From contig CP018627.1 of NCBI GenBank assembly GCA_002021875.1, positions 1,736,001-1,800,000 on the forward strand: 64,000 nucleotides of DNA, given 5' to 3'. Positions 16,917-26,055 of the stretch are shown here, one piece after another; position 1 is the stretch's first letter, and each line of letters begins with the position of its first letter. The notes under the pieces are model-generated. The model was not told where the DNA came from, ran no database searches, and saw only the letters and a list, made by a program, of their open reading frames with translations. The stretch is from Streptomyces hygroscopicus (GTDB lineage: Bacteria; Actinomycetota; Actinomycetes; Streptomycetales; Streptomycetaceae). Both the position numbers and the translations under genes were made by a program.

Positions 16917-19202
16917 ATGAATGATGTGCGCAGACGTACGGTGCTCGCCGCGGCCGGAGGGACGGCCATCGCGGGCAAGGCCGCGACCGCCCGTGCCCAG
17001 GCCCCGCCCGCCCCCTCCTCCGACGCGCCCCCGCCGGGGCCGGAATCCGGCCCGTACGAGACCAGGATCCGGGCCCTGATGGCGCGGATGACCATCGACG
17101 AGAAGCTCGGCCAGCTCCAGCAGTTCGCCTGGACCGGCGACACCGGACCCGGCGGCGGGCAGACCGCCGCCGCGGAGAAGGCCGCCCGCAGGGGCAGGCT
17201 CGGCTCCGTGCTCAACATCTACGGGGCCCGCACCACCAACACCCTGCAGCGGATGGCCGTCGAGAAGTCCCGGCTGGGCATTCCGCTGGTCTTCGGCCTC
17301 GATGTCATCCATGGCATGTGGACCACCTTCCCCATCCCCCTCGGCCAGGCCGCCGCCTTCGACCCCGCGGTGGCCGAGTGGGATGCGGAGGTGTCGGCGA
17401 GGGAGGCCCGCTCCAACGGTGTGCACTGGGCGTTCTCCCCGATGATGGACGTCACCCATGAACCGCGCTGGGGGCGGATCGCCGAGGGCGACGGCGAGGA
17501 CCCGTATCTGGCGGCGGCGCTCGCGGCCGCCAAGACCCGCGGCTACCAGGGCGACGACCTCCGCTCCCGGCACCGCCTCGCGGCCTGCGCCAAGCACATG
17601 ATCGCCTACGGGGGCGTCGAGGGCGGCCGCGACTACAACACGGTGGACGTCTCCGAGGCCCGGCTGCGCAACTTCTACCTGCCCCCGTTCAGGGCGGCCC
17701 TGGACGCCGGGGTGGCCACCGTCATGGCGAGTTTCAACACTGTCAGCGGGGTCCCCGCGCACGGCTACCGGCATGCGCTGACCGAGATCCTCAAGGAGGA
17801 GTGGGCCTTCCGCGGCTTCGTCGTCAGCGATTACAACGGCGTCCAGGAAATGATCGTCCACGGCTATGCCGCCGATCGCTCCGACGCGGCCCGACTGGCC
17901 TTCAACGCCGGGATCGACATGGAGATGGCCAGCACCACCATCAACGAGTACGGCAAGCGGCTGCTGCGCGGCGGGCAGATCACCACCGACCGGCTGGACG
18001 ACGCGGTGGCCCGCATCCTGCGCCTGAAGTTCCGGCTCGGGCTCTTCGAACACCCCTACGCGGACGAGGAGACGGCGATCGCCGGGCCCACGAAGGCATC
18101 CCGGGCGACGGCGCGCGAGGCGGCCGGACGCACCATGGTGCTGCTCAAGAACGAGAAGTCCACGCTCCCCCTGGACCGATCGGGCTCCATCGCCGTCGTC
18201 GGGCCCTTCGCCGACTCCACCGACCTGCGCGGCTCCTGGGCCGGGACGTGGGCCGACGCGTTCCGCCCGGCCACCGTCCTGGACGCGGTCAAGGACGCGG
18301 CGCCGAAGGCCAGTGTCAGCCATGTCGAAGGCGTGGACGCGTCCGGCCGGAGCACGCGGGGCATCGCCCGGGCGGCCTCGGCGGCCAGGGCGACCGATGT
18401 GACCGTGGTGGTGGTCGGGGAGGCGGCGACGCTCAGCGGGGAGGCGGCGGTACGCAGCGACCTCGGACTGCCCGGCCGGCAGGAGCGGCTGATCACCGCG
18501 ATCGCGAACACCGGTGCGCCGTTCGTGGTGGTGCTGCTCAGCGGACGTCCGCTGACGATGGGCGGCTGGCTGGACCGCGCCCCCGCCGTGCTGCAGGCAT
18601 GGCATCCGGGGCTCGAGGGCGGCAACGCCATCGCGGACGTGCTCTTCGGCACCGTGAACCCCGGTGGCAAGCTCCCGGTGACCTTCCCGCGCGCGGTCGG
18701 GCAGATCCCCATCTACTACAACCACGAGAACACCGGACGGCCCTACGACCGGGCCAACCACTACACCTCCAAGTATCTGGACCTGGCCTACGGGCCCCAG
18801 TTCCCCTTCGGCCACGGCCTCAGCTACACCACCTTCGACATCGGCGAACCCCGGCTCAGCGTCAGCCGCGTCCGGGCCGAGGCACTGCGCAAGGGCGACA
18901 CCGTCGAGGTCGCGGTCGCGGTGCGCAACACCGGGCGCCGCAAGGGCGATGAGGTGGTGCAGTTGTACATCCGCGATCCGGTGGCGAGCATCGTGCAACC
19001 GGTGCGCAGGCTCAGCGGTTTCCGCCGGGTCAGCCTCGGCGCCGGGAAGGCCACCACCGTCCGTTTCCGGCTGAGCGCCGAGGAGCTGGGCTTCTGGACC
19101 CAGGACCCGCACGGCAGGTTCCTGCTGCAGAAGGGCGAGATCCGGGTCTTCGCGGGCAACAGCTCCCTGGCGAAGCGGGGACGCACGCTCACCATCACCT
19201 GA
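16917..19202 (+). CDS. bglX: Secreted GH3 beta-glucosidase (BglX-like)
   Basis: Exported glycoside hydrolase of 761 residues that releases glucose from the non-reducing ends of beta-glucosides. The N-terminus MNDVRRRTVLAAAGGTAIAG is a Tat-type signal. The GH3 N-domain has PLVFGLDVIHGMWTTFPIPL and the nucleophile Asp305 in GFVVSDYNGVQEM. The second domain has TLPLDRSGSIAVVGPFADST and PGLEGGNAIADVLFG, and a fibronectin III-like C-terminal domain (VRNTGRRKGDEVVQLYIRDP) ends the protein, the full BglX layout. The ATG follows AGGACG. Neighbours give no clear operon; it may serve the glucan-degrading genes further right. Confidence 0.92.
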   Translation: MNDVRRRTVLAAAGGTAIAGKAATARAQAPPAPSSDAPPPGPESGPYETRIRALMARMTIDEKLGQLQQFAWTGDTGPGGGQTAAAEKAARRGRLGSVLNIYGARTTNTLQRMAVEKSRLGIPLVFGLDVIHGMWTTFPIPLGQAAAFDPAVAEWDAEVSAREARSNGVHWAFSPMMDVTHEPRWGRIAEGDGEDPYLAAALAAAKTRGYQGDDLRSRHRLAACAKHMIAYGGVEGGRDYNTVDVSEARLRNFYLPPFRAALDAGVATVMASFNTVSGVPAHGYRHALTEILKEEWAFRGFVVSDYNGVQEMIVHGYAADRSDAARLAFNAGIDMEMASTTINEYGKRLLRGGQITTDRLDDAVARILRLKFRLGLFEHPYADEETAIAGPTKASRATAREAAGRTMVLLKNEKSTLPLDRSGSIAVVGPFADSTDLRGSWAGTWADAFRPATVLDAVKDAAPKASVSHVEGVDASGRSTRGIARAASAARATDVTVVVVGEAATLSGEAAVRSDLGLPGRQERLITAIANTGAPFVVVLLSGRPLTMGGWLDRAPAVLQAWHPGLEGGNAIADVLFGTVNPGGKLPVTFPRAVGQIPIYYNHENTGRPYDRANHYTSKYLDLAYGPQFPFGHGLSYTTFDIGEPRLSVSRVRAEALRKGDTVEVAVAVRNTGRRKGDEVVQLYIRDPVASIVQPVRRLSGFRRVSLGAGKATTVRFRLSAEELGFWTQDPHGRFLLQKGEIRVFAGNSSLAKRGRTLTIT

Positions 19203-19394
19203 CCCCTGACCCCTGACCAGCGGCCTGTAACCGACTTCACCAGCGCCGCGGCCGAATTACTTGTAGGGTGCATGCTGACCGCCACGCACCCGGAAGACGC
19301 CCTTGATGACCGCCCCGCCCTGGCCCTCGACCACCACGACGAGCGGACGAGACCCCGCGGCATACCGCGCGGGCCATGGTGGGGTGGAGGCCCA

Positions 19395-20315
19395 GTGGGC
19401 GGTGTGATCACCGGCTTCGGTGTCATCGCGGCCATCATCGTCACCGGCTATGTCATCGGGCTCCGCCGCTCTCTCGGCGACCACGGCCGGGAGGTGCTCA
19501 CCAAGCTCTCGTTCGATATCGCCTCCCCCGCGCTGCTGTTCACCACGCTCTCCAAGGCCGACCTCTCCGCCATCATCTCCACCCCGCTGCTGGTGACCGC
19601 CCTGAGCACCTTCGTCGTGGCGGGCACGTTCGTCGCCGTCGGCGCCGTACGGCGGTGGAGCGTGGGCCGGACGACGATCGGCGCGCTGTGCGCGAGCTAT
19701 GTGAACGCGGGCAACCTCGGCATCCCCATCGCGATGTACGTCCTCGGCGACGCGAGCCTGATCGCCCCGGTGCTGCTCTTCCAGCAGCTCGTCATGACCC
19801 CGATCGCCCTGACGGTCATCGATCTCAGCCGTCCCGACCGGCGGCCCTCGCTGATCCGCAGGCTGACCTCGCCGTTCCGCAACCCCATCGTGATCGGCTC
19901 GCTGTCCGGCGTCCTCGTGTCCGCGGCGGGCTGGCGGATCCCCGGGCCCGTCACCGAACCGCTCTCGCTGCTGGGCGGCATGGCCGTTCCCGCCGTCCTG
20001 CTGGCGTTCGGTATCTCGCTGCCGGGCACTCAACTCCCCGGGCGCGGCGCGGAACGCGGGCCGGTGCTGCTGTCGGTGGCGCTGAAGTCCTTCGCCCAGC
20101 CGGTGGTGGCCTGGGCCATCGCGGCGGGTGTGTTCGGGCTGAGCGGCCCGGCGCTCTTCGCCGCCGTCGTCACCTCCGCGCTACCGGCGGCTCAGAACCT
20201 GTTCACCTACGCATCGCGCTACGAGACCGCCACCATCCTGGCCCGTGAGTCGATCCTGCTGTCCACGCTGCTCGCACCACCGGTGCTGATGACGGTCGCC
20301 GCGCTGCTGGGCTGA
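19395..20315 (+). CDS. AEC family (auxin efflux carrier-like) transporter
   Basis: Ten-helix membrane protein of about 306 residues in the AEC/bile-arsenite-riboflavin transporter superfamily. Typical features are ALCASYVNAGNLGIPIAMYV in the middle, with the conserved N-x-G-N-x-G-x-P pattern, LLFQQLVMTPIAL, and a second half with SALPAAQNLFTYASRY. GGTGGAGG precedes the GTG at 19395. The longer frame from 19272 adds a hydrophilic, His/Arg-rich stretch unlike the family. Bacterial AEC proteins carry malate, malonate and other carboxylates; the substrate here is not known. It stands alone between the GH3 gene and the sigma factor gene. Confidence 0.82.
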   Translation: MGGVITGFGVIAAIIVTGYVIGLRRSLGDHGREVLTKLSFDIASPALLFTTLSKADLSAIISTPLLVTALSTFVVAGTFVAVGAVRRWSVGRTTIGALCASYVNAGNLGIPIAMYVLGDASLIAPVLLFQQLVMTPIALTVIDLSRPDRRPSLIRRLTSPFRNPIVIGSLSGVLVSAAGWRIPGPVTEPLSLLGGMAVPAVLLAFGISLPGTQLPGRGAERGPVLLSVALKSFAQPVVAWAIAAGVFGLSGPALFAAVVTSALPAAQNLFTYASRYETATILARESILLSTLLAPPVLMTVAALLG

Positions 20316-20574
20316 GCCCGGCCCCACGCCGGCCGCTCGGGGCAGGTGTTCGCCTCGCTGTGCCGCCGCGCGGATCCGTCCGGAAGAACTTTGTTTGCCC
20401 CTCGGGGCCCAGGGCAGGCGGATACTCGTGCTTCGGACCGTAGGCACGCACCGCGGGAGCAGTCTGCATTGCTCCACACCGCGGCGGCGCGCCGGTCAGC
20501 ACGTCCCCGTGAACCTCCCGCGATGCACCCCCGGTCCCAGGTGACCCGTCAGCCCATCGCAGGAGGTGTGTTCC

Positions 20575-21393
20575 GTGACGACCGCGACGCAGGACATGGC
20601 ACGGCCCCAGACCGGCCCCACGAAGCACCCGCATGACGACGCGCCCGACACCAGCGCCGAGTTCGCGGAAATGGCCCGTCTCCCCGACGGGCCGGAGAAG
20701 GAGGCATTGCGCCGTCGGGTGGTGGAGGCGTGGATGCCGATGGCCGAGCGGCTGGCCCGGCAGTACCGCAACCGCGGCGAATCCCTGGAGGACCTGCAGC
20801 AGGTGGCCGCGCTCGGTCTGGTGAAGGCCGTCAAGCGGTACGACCCGGAACACGGCACCGCCTTCGCCGGGTTCGCGGTGCCCACCATCGTCGGCGAGAT
20901 CAAGCGCCACTTCAGGGACCATCTGTGGGTGCTGCACGTCCCCCGCCGGGTCCAGGACCTGCGAAACCGGGTGCGGGCCGCCCACCGGGAGCTGTCCCAT
21001 TCAGCGGACGACCGGCCGCCGCGGACCCAGGACATCGCCGAGCGCACCGGGCTGACCGAGAAGGAAGTGCGGGCCGGTATGGAGGCCATGGGCAGCTTCA
21101 CCCCGCTCTCCCTGGACGCCCAGCTGACCGGCTCCGACGACGGCTACTCCCTGGCCGACACGCTCGGCACCCAGGAGACCGCGTACGACCGGGTGGTGGA
21201 CCGCGAGGCCGTGCGGCCCGGTCTCAGCCGGCTCCCCGACCGGGAGCGGCAGATCCTTTACATGCGCTTCTTCTGCGATATGACACAGAGCCGGATCGCC
21301 GAGCAGCTCGGCATATCGCAGATGCACGTCTCGCGGCTCATCAACCGCACCTGCTCGGCACTGCGCGACCAGGCGCTGGCCGAGGTCCGCTGA
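20575..21393 (+). CDS. Alternative sigma factor of the SigB/SigF/SigG group
   Basis: Group 3 sigma-70 factor of 272 residues. Region 2 has ERLARQYRNRGESLEDLQQV, AALGLVKAVKRYDP and FAGFAVPTIVGEIKRHFRD. Region 3 has VPRRVQDLRNRVRAAHREL and TGLTEKEV. Region 4 has LPDRERQILYMRFFCDMTQS and IAEQLGISQMHVSRL. The start is the GTG at 20575, 8 bases after AGGAGG; the GTG at 20566 overlaps the ribosome site itself. Streptomyces have many paralogues in osmotic and oxidative stress or sporulation. No anti-sigma gene is adjacent, so control of activity must come from elsewhere or from transcription. The downstream SDR and the DUF2267/DUF308 genes are typical of such stress regulons. Confidence 0.9.
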   Translation: MTTATQDMARPQTGPTKHPHDDAPDTSAEFAEMARLPDGPEKEALRRRVVEAWMPMAERLARQYRNRGESLEDLQQVAALGLVKAVKRYDPEHGTAFAGFAVPTIVGEIKRHFRDHLWVLHVPRRVQDLRNRVRAAHRELSHSADDRPPRTQDIAERTGLTEKEVRAGMEAMGSFTPLSLDAQLTGSDDGYSLADTLGTQETAYDRVVDREAVRPGLSRLPDRERQILYMRFFCDMTQSRIAEQLGISQMHVSRLINRTCSALRDQALAEVR

Positions 21394-21467
21394 GCGGGCG
21401 CCGGCCGGGCCGGGCGCGCGTTGCGCCGCTGGAACGATGTGCATCGCCTTAGTGGGTGACCGTGGCG

Positions 21468-21495
21468 CCGTGGGGAGCGGCGGCTCCCCCCACGG
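21468..21495 (+). terminator. Probable terminator after the sigma factor gene
   Basis: CCGTGGGGAG and CTCCCCCCACGG form a stem of about 10 bp with a 2-base bulge and a 6-base loop. It lies 75 bp past the sigma factor stop, before the SDR gene. Confidence 0.4.
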
Positions 21496-21551
21496 ACTGC
21501 GAGGGTCGGTGCGGCGGGTGACGGACGCCCAAGCGAAGGAGACGAAAGCCA

Positions 21552-22391
21552 GTGAACACCAATCCCGAGCGTCCTCCTCCGGTGCATGTCCCGGAACTCC
21601 TCAAGGGGCAGAAGGCGCTGGTGACCGGGGCGAACTCGGGGATCGGCAAGGCGACCGCGATCGCCCTGGGACGGGCCGGCGCGGATGTGGTGGTCAACTA
21701 CGCCAGTGACCGGCCGGCCGCCGAGGCCGTCGTCACCGAGATCCAGAGCCACGGTGTGCACTCCTACGCCCATCAGGCGGATGTGTCCCAGGAGGACCAG
21801 GTCATCGACCTGGTGTCCACGATGGTCGACCGCCTGGGCACGATCGACATCCTCGTCGCCAACGCGGGGCTCCAGCGCGACGCCCCCACGGTCGAGATGA
21901 CACTCGAGCAGTGGGAGAAGGTCATCTCCGTCAACCTCACCGGCCAGTTCCTGTGCGCCAGGGAGGCGATCAAGGAGTTCCTGCGGCGCGGTGTGGTCCC
22001 GGAGGTGTCGCGGGCGGCCGGGAAAATCATCTGCATGAGCTCGGTCCACCAGATCATCCCGTGGGCGGGCCATGTGAACTACGCGTCGTCCAAGGGCGGC
22101 GTGGCGATGCTGACGCAGACCCTGGCCCAGGAGTTCGCGCCCCAGAAGATCAGGGTGAACGCGATCGCGCCGGGCGCCATCAAGACCCCGATCAACCGCA
22201 GTGCCTGGCAGACCCCCGAGGCGCGGGCCGCCCTCCTGGAGCTCATCCCGTACGGCCGGATCGGCGACCCCCTGGACATCGCCAACGCCGCCGTGGTCCT
22301 GGCCTCCGACCTGTGCGACTACGTGGTGGGCACCACCATCTACGTCGACGGCGGCATGACCCTCTTCCCGGGTTTCGCCACCGGCGGCTGA
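21552..22391 (+). CDS. SDR-family oxidoreductase (glucose 1-dehydrogenase-like)
   Basis: Short-chain dehydrogenase of 279 residues. The cofactor motif is TGANSGIGKATAIALG, the structural motif NAG (VANAGLQRD), and the catalytic Tyr-Lys pair YASSKGGVAM with a preceding serine in CMSSVHQIIPW. The C-terminal YVVGTTIYVDGGMTLFPG is typical of glucose 1-dehydrogenase and the stress protein YhdF/YdaD group. The GTG at 21552 has GAAGGAG upstream. Its location just after a SigB-type sigma gene suggests a stress role, but no matching promoter was found. The true substrate is uncertain. Confidence 0.88.
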   Translation: MNTNPERPPPVHVPELLKGQKALVTGANSGIGKATAIALGRAGADVVVNYASDRPAAEAVVTEIQSHGVHSYAHQADVSQEDQVIDLVSTMVDRLGTIDILVANAGLQRDAPTVEMTLEQWEKVISVNLTGQFLCAREAIKEFLRRGVVPEVSRAAGKIICMSSVHQIIPWAGHVNYASSKGGVAMLTQTLAQEFAPQKIRVNAIAPGAIKTPINRSAWQTPEARAALLELIPYGRIGDPLDIANAAVVLASDLCDYVVGTTIYVDGGMTLFPGFATGG

Positions 22392-22437
22392 CCGGGAGCC
22401 ACGGCGCGGCGGGCGGATTTCGGGAAGACTGGCGCAC

Positions 22438-23079
22438 ATGTCCGAGGCCCTTGTTTCCCTCACCCATCCCGTCCCCTACTACGCCCAGTGGGAGTCGGCC
22501 GCCCTGGTGCCCGACATCATCGCGGGCACCCTGTCGGCGGCCGACGACCCGCTGTGGCAGAAGTCCGGGGCGGCGAGCCGGGAGGAGTACGCGTTCTGGT
22601 CGTGGCGGCTGTGCGGGATGGCGTGTCTGCGCATGGCCCTGGACCACTGGCGTGGCACCGCGCCACCCGCGGTGACGCTCGCCGAGGAGTGTGTCGAGGC
22701 GGGGGCCTATGTGCGCCACCCGGACCGGGTGGACGGGCTCGTCTACGCTCCGTTCGCCGGCTACGCGCGACGGCGCTGGGGGCTGTTCGCCGAGTCCCGG
22801 CCGCGGCTGCCGGCCGAGGAGCTGCCGGAACATCTCGCGGCCGGGCGGCTCGTGATGCTGTCCGTCCATCCCTCGCTGCGCACCCTTGACCCGCGGCCGC
22901 CGCACCAGGGCGGCCATCTGGTGCTGGCCGTCGGCGCCACCCCGGACCATCTCCTCGTACACAACCCGTCGGGCTTCCCGGACGGCTCGCAGCGCTTCGC
23001 CGAGGTCCCCTGGGCCGACCTCGGGCGGTTCTACGCGGAGCGGGGTGTCCTGCTCGGCCCGGGTGAGCGCCGGTCGTAG
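22438..23079 (+). CDS. C39-like papain-fold peptidase family protein
   Basis: Soluble protein of 213 residues resembling the peptidase C39-like (BtrH/C39_2) family. Candidate catalytic residues are a Cys in WRLCGMACLRMALDHW near residue 59, the His of HQGGHLVLAVG near residue 160, and the Asn/Asp of LLVHNPSGFPDG. There is no signal peptide, so it should act in the cytosol, and no ABC exporter is fused, unlike bacteriocin processors. The ATG at 22438 has only a weak ribosome site. It follows the SDR gene by 46 bp and might share its transcript. Physiological substrate is unknown. Confidence 0.72.
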   Translation: MSEALVSLTHPVPYYAQWESAALVPDIIAGTLSAADDPLWQKSGAASREEYAFWSWRLCGMACLRMALDHWRGTAPPAVTLAEECVEAGAYVRHPDRVDGLVYAPFAGYARRRWGLFAESRPRLPAEELPEHLAAGRLVMLSVHPSLRTLDPRPPHQGGHLVLAVGATPDHLLVHNPSGFPDGSQRFAEVPWADLGRFYAERGVLLGPGERRS

Positions 23080-23233
23080 GGCCGAGGGCTCGCGCCGGTC
23101 GCAAGGCACTCGCCGTCCCGGGGTCCTGGCCGCGGGCACACCGTGTCACTCGTGCGCACCGTTGTGGTTTCCGCCGGGCCGGGTACCCATGTGGTTCCCG
23201 TAGATCATCGACGCACCTTCCCAGGGAGCCGCA

Positions 23234-24061
23234 GTGAAAATCGGCGTATCCACGTTCGTCACCGACCAGGGCATCCGGCCCGCCCCGCTGGGGCGGGCCC
23301 TGGAGGAGCGCGGTTTCGACTCGCTCTTCATCGCGGAGCACAGCCATATCCCGGTGGACCGCCGGACCCCCTATCCAGGTGGCGGAGATCTGCCAGAGGT
23401 GTACTACCGCACTCTCGACCCCTTCGTGACGCTGGCCGCGATCGCCGCGGTCACCCAGCGTCTGCTGCTGGGCACCGGGATCCTCCTGGTGGTGCAACGG
23501 GACCCGATCACCACCGCCAAGGAAGTGGCCTCCCTCGACCTGGTCTCCGACGGAAGAGCCGTCTTCGGGGTCGGCGCCGGATGGAACCGTGAGGAGATGG
23601 AGAACCACGGGACGGATCCGTCCACCCGGGGCCGGCTGATGAACGAGCGGCTGCGGGCCATCCGTGAGCTGTGGACAAAGGAGAAGGCCGAATTCCACGG
23701 GGAGTTCGTGAACTTCGACCCCGTCTTCCAGTGGCCCAAGCCCGTCCAGCGGCCGCATCCGCCGATCTATGTGGGTGGTGGCGGCGACGCCGCGTTCCGG
23801 CGGATCGCGGACCTCGGCGACGCCTGGCTGGCCAACAGCGGATCCCCCGAGGAGCTGCGCCCGCAGATCGAGCGGATGCGCGAGGTGGCCGGCCGCGAGG
23901 TGCCGGTGACGGTGTACGCGATGCCGGAGGACGCCGACGCGGTCGAGGGGTATCAGCGCATCGGGGTGGAGCGGGTGCTGTTCTATCTGCCGCCGATGCC
24001 GGAGGCGGAGACGCTCACACGGCTGGACGCGATGTCCCAGGTCGCCGCCCGGTTCCGGTGA
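23234..24061 (+). CDS. LLM-class F420-dependent oxidoreductase
   Basis: TIM-barrel luciferase-like protein of 275 residues, close to the actinobacterial group that uses F420. Features are MKIGVSTFVTDQGIRPAPLG, the SLFIAEHSHIPVDRRTPYPG loop, DPITTAKEVASLDLVSDGR, FGVGAGWNREEMENHGTDP and RPHPPIYVGGGGDAAFRR. The last is the common C-terminal barrel motif. The GTG at 23234 has GGGAG upstream. A PPOX-fold F420-type protein gene follows 16 bp downstream, so the two probably form an operon of F420 enzymes. Substrate unknown. Confidence 0.87.
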   Translation: MKIGVSTFVTDQGIRPAPLGRALEERGFDSLFIAEHSHIPVDRRTPYPGGGDLPEVYYRTLDPFVTLAAIAAVTQRLLLGTGILLVVQRDPITTAKEVASLDLVSDGRAVFGVGAGWNREEMENHGTDPSTRGRLMNERLRAIRELWTKEKAEFHGEFVNFDPVFQWPKPVQRPHPPIYVGGGGDAAFRRIADLGDAWLANSGSPEELRPQIERMREVAGREVPVTVYAMPEDADAVEGYQRIGVERVLFYLPPMPEAETLTRLDAMSQVAARFR

Positions 24062-24077
24062 GCCGCCGGGGGCCGCG

Positions 24078-24509
24078 ATGCCGGAGCTGACGAGCGCGCA
24101 GGCGCGCGAGCGTTTCGCGCGGGCCAGGCTGGCCCGGCTGGCGACCGTCGGCGCCGAGGACCGCCCGCATCTGGTGCCGGTGGTCTTCGCGCTGACCGGC
24201 GACACGGTGGTGACGGCCGTCGACCACAAGCCGAAGCGGACAATGCGGCTGAGGCGCCTGGACAACATCCGCGCCCACCCCGCCGTATGCCTCCTGGTGG
24301 ACGACTACGACGAGAACTGGGACCACCTGTGGTGGGCGCGGGGCGACGGCACGGCCCGCGTCCTGCCCCCGGCCGACGAATCGGCGCTGTCCTCGGATTA
24401 TGTCCGGCTGCTCGTGGACACCTACCCGGTCCAGTACGAGGACCGGCCGCCGCGCGGGCCGGTCGTGGAGATCACCGTCGGGCGGTGGAGCGGCTGGCGG
24501 GCCGGATGA
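24078..24509 (+). CDS. PPOX-class F420-dependent oxidoreductase (TIGR03668-like)
   Basis: Split-barrel flavin/F420-binding protein of 143 residues. It starts MPELTSAQARERFARARLAR, and then has VGAEDRPHLVPVVFALTGDT, VTAVDHKPKRTMRLRRLDNI and LVDDYDENWDHLWWARGDG. These match a small actinobacterial family linked to F420. It follows the LLM oxidoreductase by 16 bp and ends 21 bp before the convergent DUF2267 gene. Related proteins reduce biliverdin or other conjugated molecules; the substrate here is not known. Confidence 0.82.
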   Translation: MPELTSAQARERFARARLARLATVGAEDRPHLVPVVFALTGDTVVTAVDHKPKRTMRLRRLDNIRAHPAVCLLVDDYDENWDHLWWARGDGTARVLPPADESALSSDYVRLLVDTYPVQYEDRPPRGPVVEITVGRWSGWRAG

Positions 24510-24530
24510 GCCGCGGCGCCCGTGGGCGGG

Positions 24531-24908
24531 TCAGCGCGCGGATTCCGCCATCCTCGCGAACTCGCTGCCCAGCTGGGACATGGCGTGGTCGTACTCCTCG
24601 GCGGAGACGGCCTCCCGGAGGGTGGCGAGGACCGCCCGGACGCCTCGGTCGGCCTCCGGCTCGGACAGCCCGGTGCGCTCATGCACCCTGCGGATCGACT
24701 CGTCGGGGTCGAAGATCTCCATGTCCCCCTCCCCGCGCTGAAGGGACTCCCGGAGGTGTTCGGGCAGCTCCAGGGCGAGATCACGGGCCTCGCCCGCGCT
24801 GAGGCGGGCCGCCACGGTCTCGAGCGTGGCACGGGTGACATCGGCCGCTTCCTGCCGCGAGAGCTGGGTGCGGTCCGCCACTATCCGGAAGAACTCCCTG
24901 TCGTCCAT
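24531..24908 (-). CDS. DUF2267 domain protein
   Basis: Acidic helical protein of 125 residues. It begins MDDREFFRIVADRTQLSRQE and has TRATLETVAARLSAGEARDL, ALELPEHLRESL and VLATLREAVSAEEYDHAMSQ, as in the DUF2267 family. Those proteins consist of paired helical repeats and often sit in stress regulons. GGGAGG lies upstream of the ATG at 24906-24908; the frame open to 24998 lacks a ribosome site. It is divergent from the DUF308 membrane protein gene (168 bp between starts). Function is unknown. Confidence 0.8.
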   Translation of the reverse strand: MDDREFFRIVADRTQLSRQEAADVTRATLETVAARLSAGEARDLALELPEHLRESLQRGEGDMEIFDPDESIRRVHERTGLSEPEADRGVRAVLATLREAVSAEEYDHAMSQLGSEFARMAESAR

Positions 24909-25076
24909 GCGGGCCTCCCTATGACGCGCCCAGGACACGGCTCCATCAACCACCTTGCCATGCGTGACCGCCGCCCGCGAGGCACTACCCGGTCTCATCA
25001 GGCGCAGGGACGGGTGCGGGGGGACGATGGTTGTGTGGGGCTACGGCCATCCTGTTCCCCCAGGAGGTGGACGATC

Positions 25077-25787
25077 ATGACCTACTCCTCCGACAGTCCG
25101 CATGGTGCCGAGCAGCCGAGAGGGGAACCCTCCGGCCGGCCGGGAGAGCGGCCCGGCGAGGGCACCCCGTACACCACGTTGCAGAACATGCTGTCCGACA
25201 CCGCATGGCAGGTCCTGGTGGCCGCGGGTGTGGTGGCGATCGCGCTGGGCATCATGGTGCTGGTGTGGCCGGGAGCCACGCTGGTGGTGGTCGGCGCCCT
25301 GTTCGGCGCCTATCTGCTGATCAGCGGGATCTTCCAGCTTGTCGGGGCCTTCGGCGCGCATATACCGAGGCATCTGCGGGTGCTGAGCTTCGTCACCGGG
25401 GCGCTGAGCGTGCTGCTCGGACTGCTCTGCTTCCGGGGTCCGGCCCAGTCGATCCTGCTGCTCGCGCTGTGGATCGGCTTCGCGTGGCTGCTCCGGGGCG
25501 TGATGCAGACCGCCACGGCGATCTCCGCTGAGGGCATGCCCGCCCGCGGCTGGCAGCTGTTCCTCGGTGTGCTCACCATCCTGGGCGGGATCATCCTGAT
25601 CGTGGCGCCCTTCGGCTCGATCACGGCGCTCACCGTGGTGGCCGGCATCTGGCTGCTCGCCCTGGGCATCATCGAGATCATGCACGGCATCCAGATGCGC
25701 ACCCATCTCGGCGGCGGTGCCCCCCGCGCGGAGCACCGGGGTCTGCACTTCCCCCGCTTCCGCTCACAGCCGCATCCTCAGGCGTAG
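25077..25787 (+). CDS. HdeD/DUF308 family membrane protein
   Basis: Integral membrane protein of 236 residues. A hydrophilic N-terminus of about 40 residues precedes six hydrophobic helices arranged as three hairpins, as in HdeD/DUF308. Examples are VLVAAGVVAIALGIMVLVWP, LVVVGALFGAYLLISGIFQL and WQLFLGVLTILGGIILIVAP. The WPGATL and APFGSI turns recur at equivalent positions, reflecting the internal repeat. AGGAGG lies 8 bases before the ATG. A strong hairpin terminator follows. In enteric bacteria HdeD belongs to acid resistance; here only a general envelope stress role can be guessed. Confidence 0.85.
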   Translation: MTYSSDSPHGAEQPRGEPSGRPGERPGEGTPYTTLQNMLSDTAWQVLVAAGVVAIALGIMVLVWPGATLVVVGALFGAYLLISGIFQLVGAFGAHIPRHLRVLSFVTGALSVLLGLLCFRGPAQSILLLALWIGFAWLLRGVMQTATAISAEGMPARGWQLFLGVLTILGGIILIVAPFGSITALTVVAGIWLLALGIIEIMHGIQMRTHLGGGAPRAEHRGLHFPRFRSQPHPQA

Positions 25788-25792
25788 CCGGG

Positions 25793-25826
25793 CCGTCGCG
25801 ATGGCCGCTCACGGCCGCCGCGACGG
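25793..25826 (+). terminator. Hairpin terminator after the DUF308 gene
   Basis: CCGTCGCG pairs with CGCGACGG, and inside them GGCCG pairs with CGGCC around a CTCA loop. It starts 6 bp past the stop codon. Confidence 0.65.
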
Positions 25827-25873
25827 TGCGGGACGGTCAGGGGCTCCGGCTCGGGACGGAGTGGCGGGGCGGG

Positions 25874-26032
25874 TCAGCGGGTCTGCACCCACCACGCCAT
25901 CAGGCCGATGGCCGCGGTGCCGCAGGCGTACGACGCGCCGCGGACGAAGTTGGCGGCCGCGAGTCGGCCGTATCGACGCCATCTGCTGGTGGAACGGCTG
26001 GGTACCGGTGGGCGAACCTCCATGGTGTGCAT
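25874..26032 (-). CDS. Small single-pass membrane protein (52 residues), unrecognised
   Basis: I do not recognise a family. The protein begins MHTMEVRPPVPSRSTSRW, continues with a basic stretch (RRYGRLAAANFVRG) and ends in one hydrophobic segment, ASYACGTAAIGLMAWWVQTR. That gives a short basic cytosolic part and a membrane anchor. AAAGGGG lies 8 bases before the ATG at 26030-26032; a second ATG follows three codons later. A perfect 17-bp palindrome sits 24 bp upstream of the start, which supports a real, regulated gene. It could still be a chance frame, hence the moderate confidence. Confidence 0.5.
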   Translation of the reverse strand: MHTMEVRPPVPSRSTSRWRRYGRLAAANFVRGASYACGTAAIGLMAWWVQTR

Positions 26033-26055
26033 ATGGAGCCCCTTTCGTGAACGTA

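Noticed and set aside
20393..20425. SigB-type promoter (GTTT and GGATAC) before the sigma factor gene
   Set aside because: The two boxes are 23 bp apart, well beyond the usual 14-16 bp.
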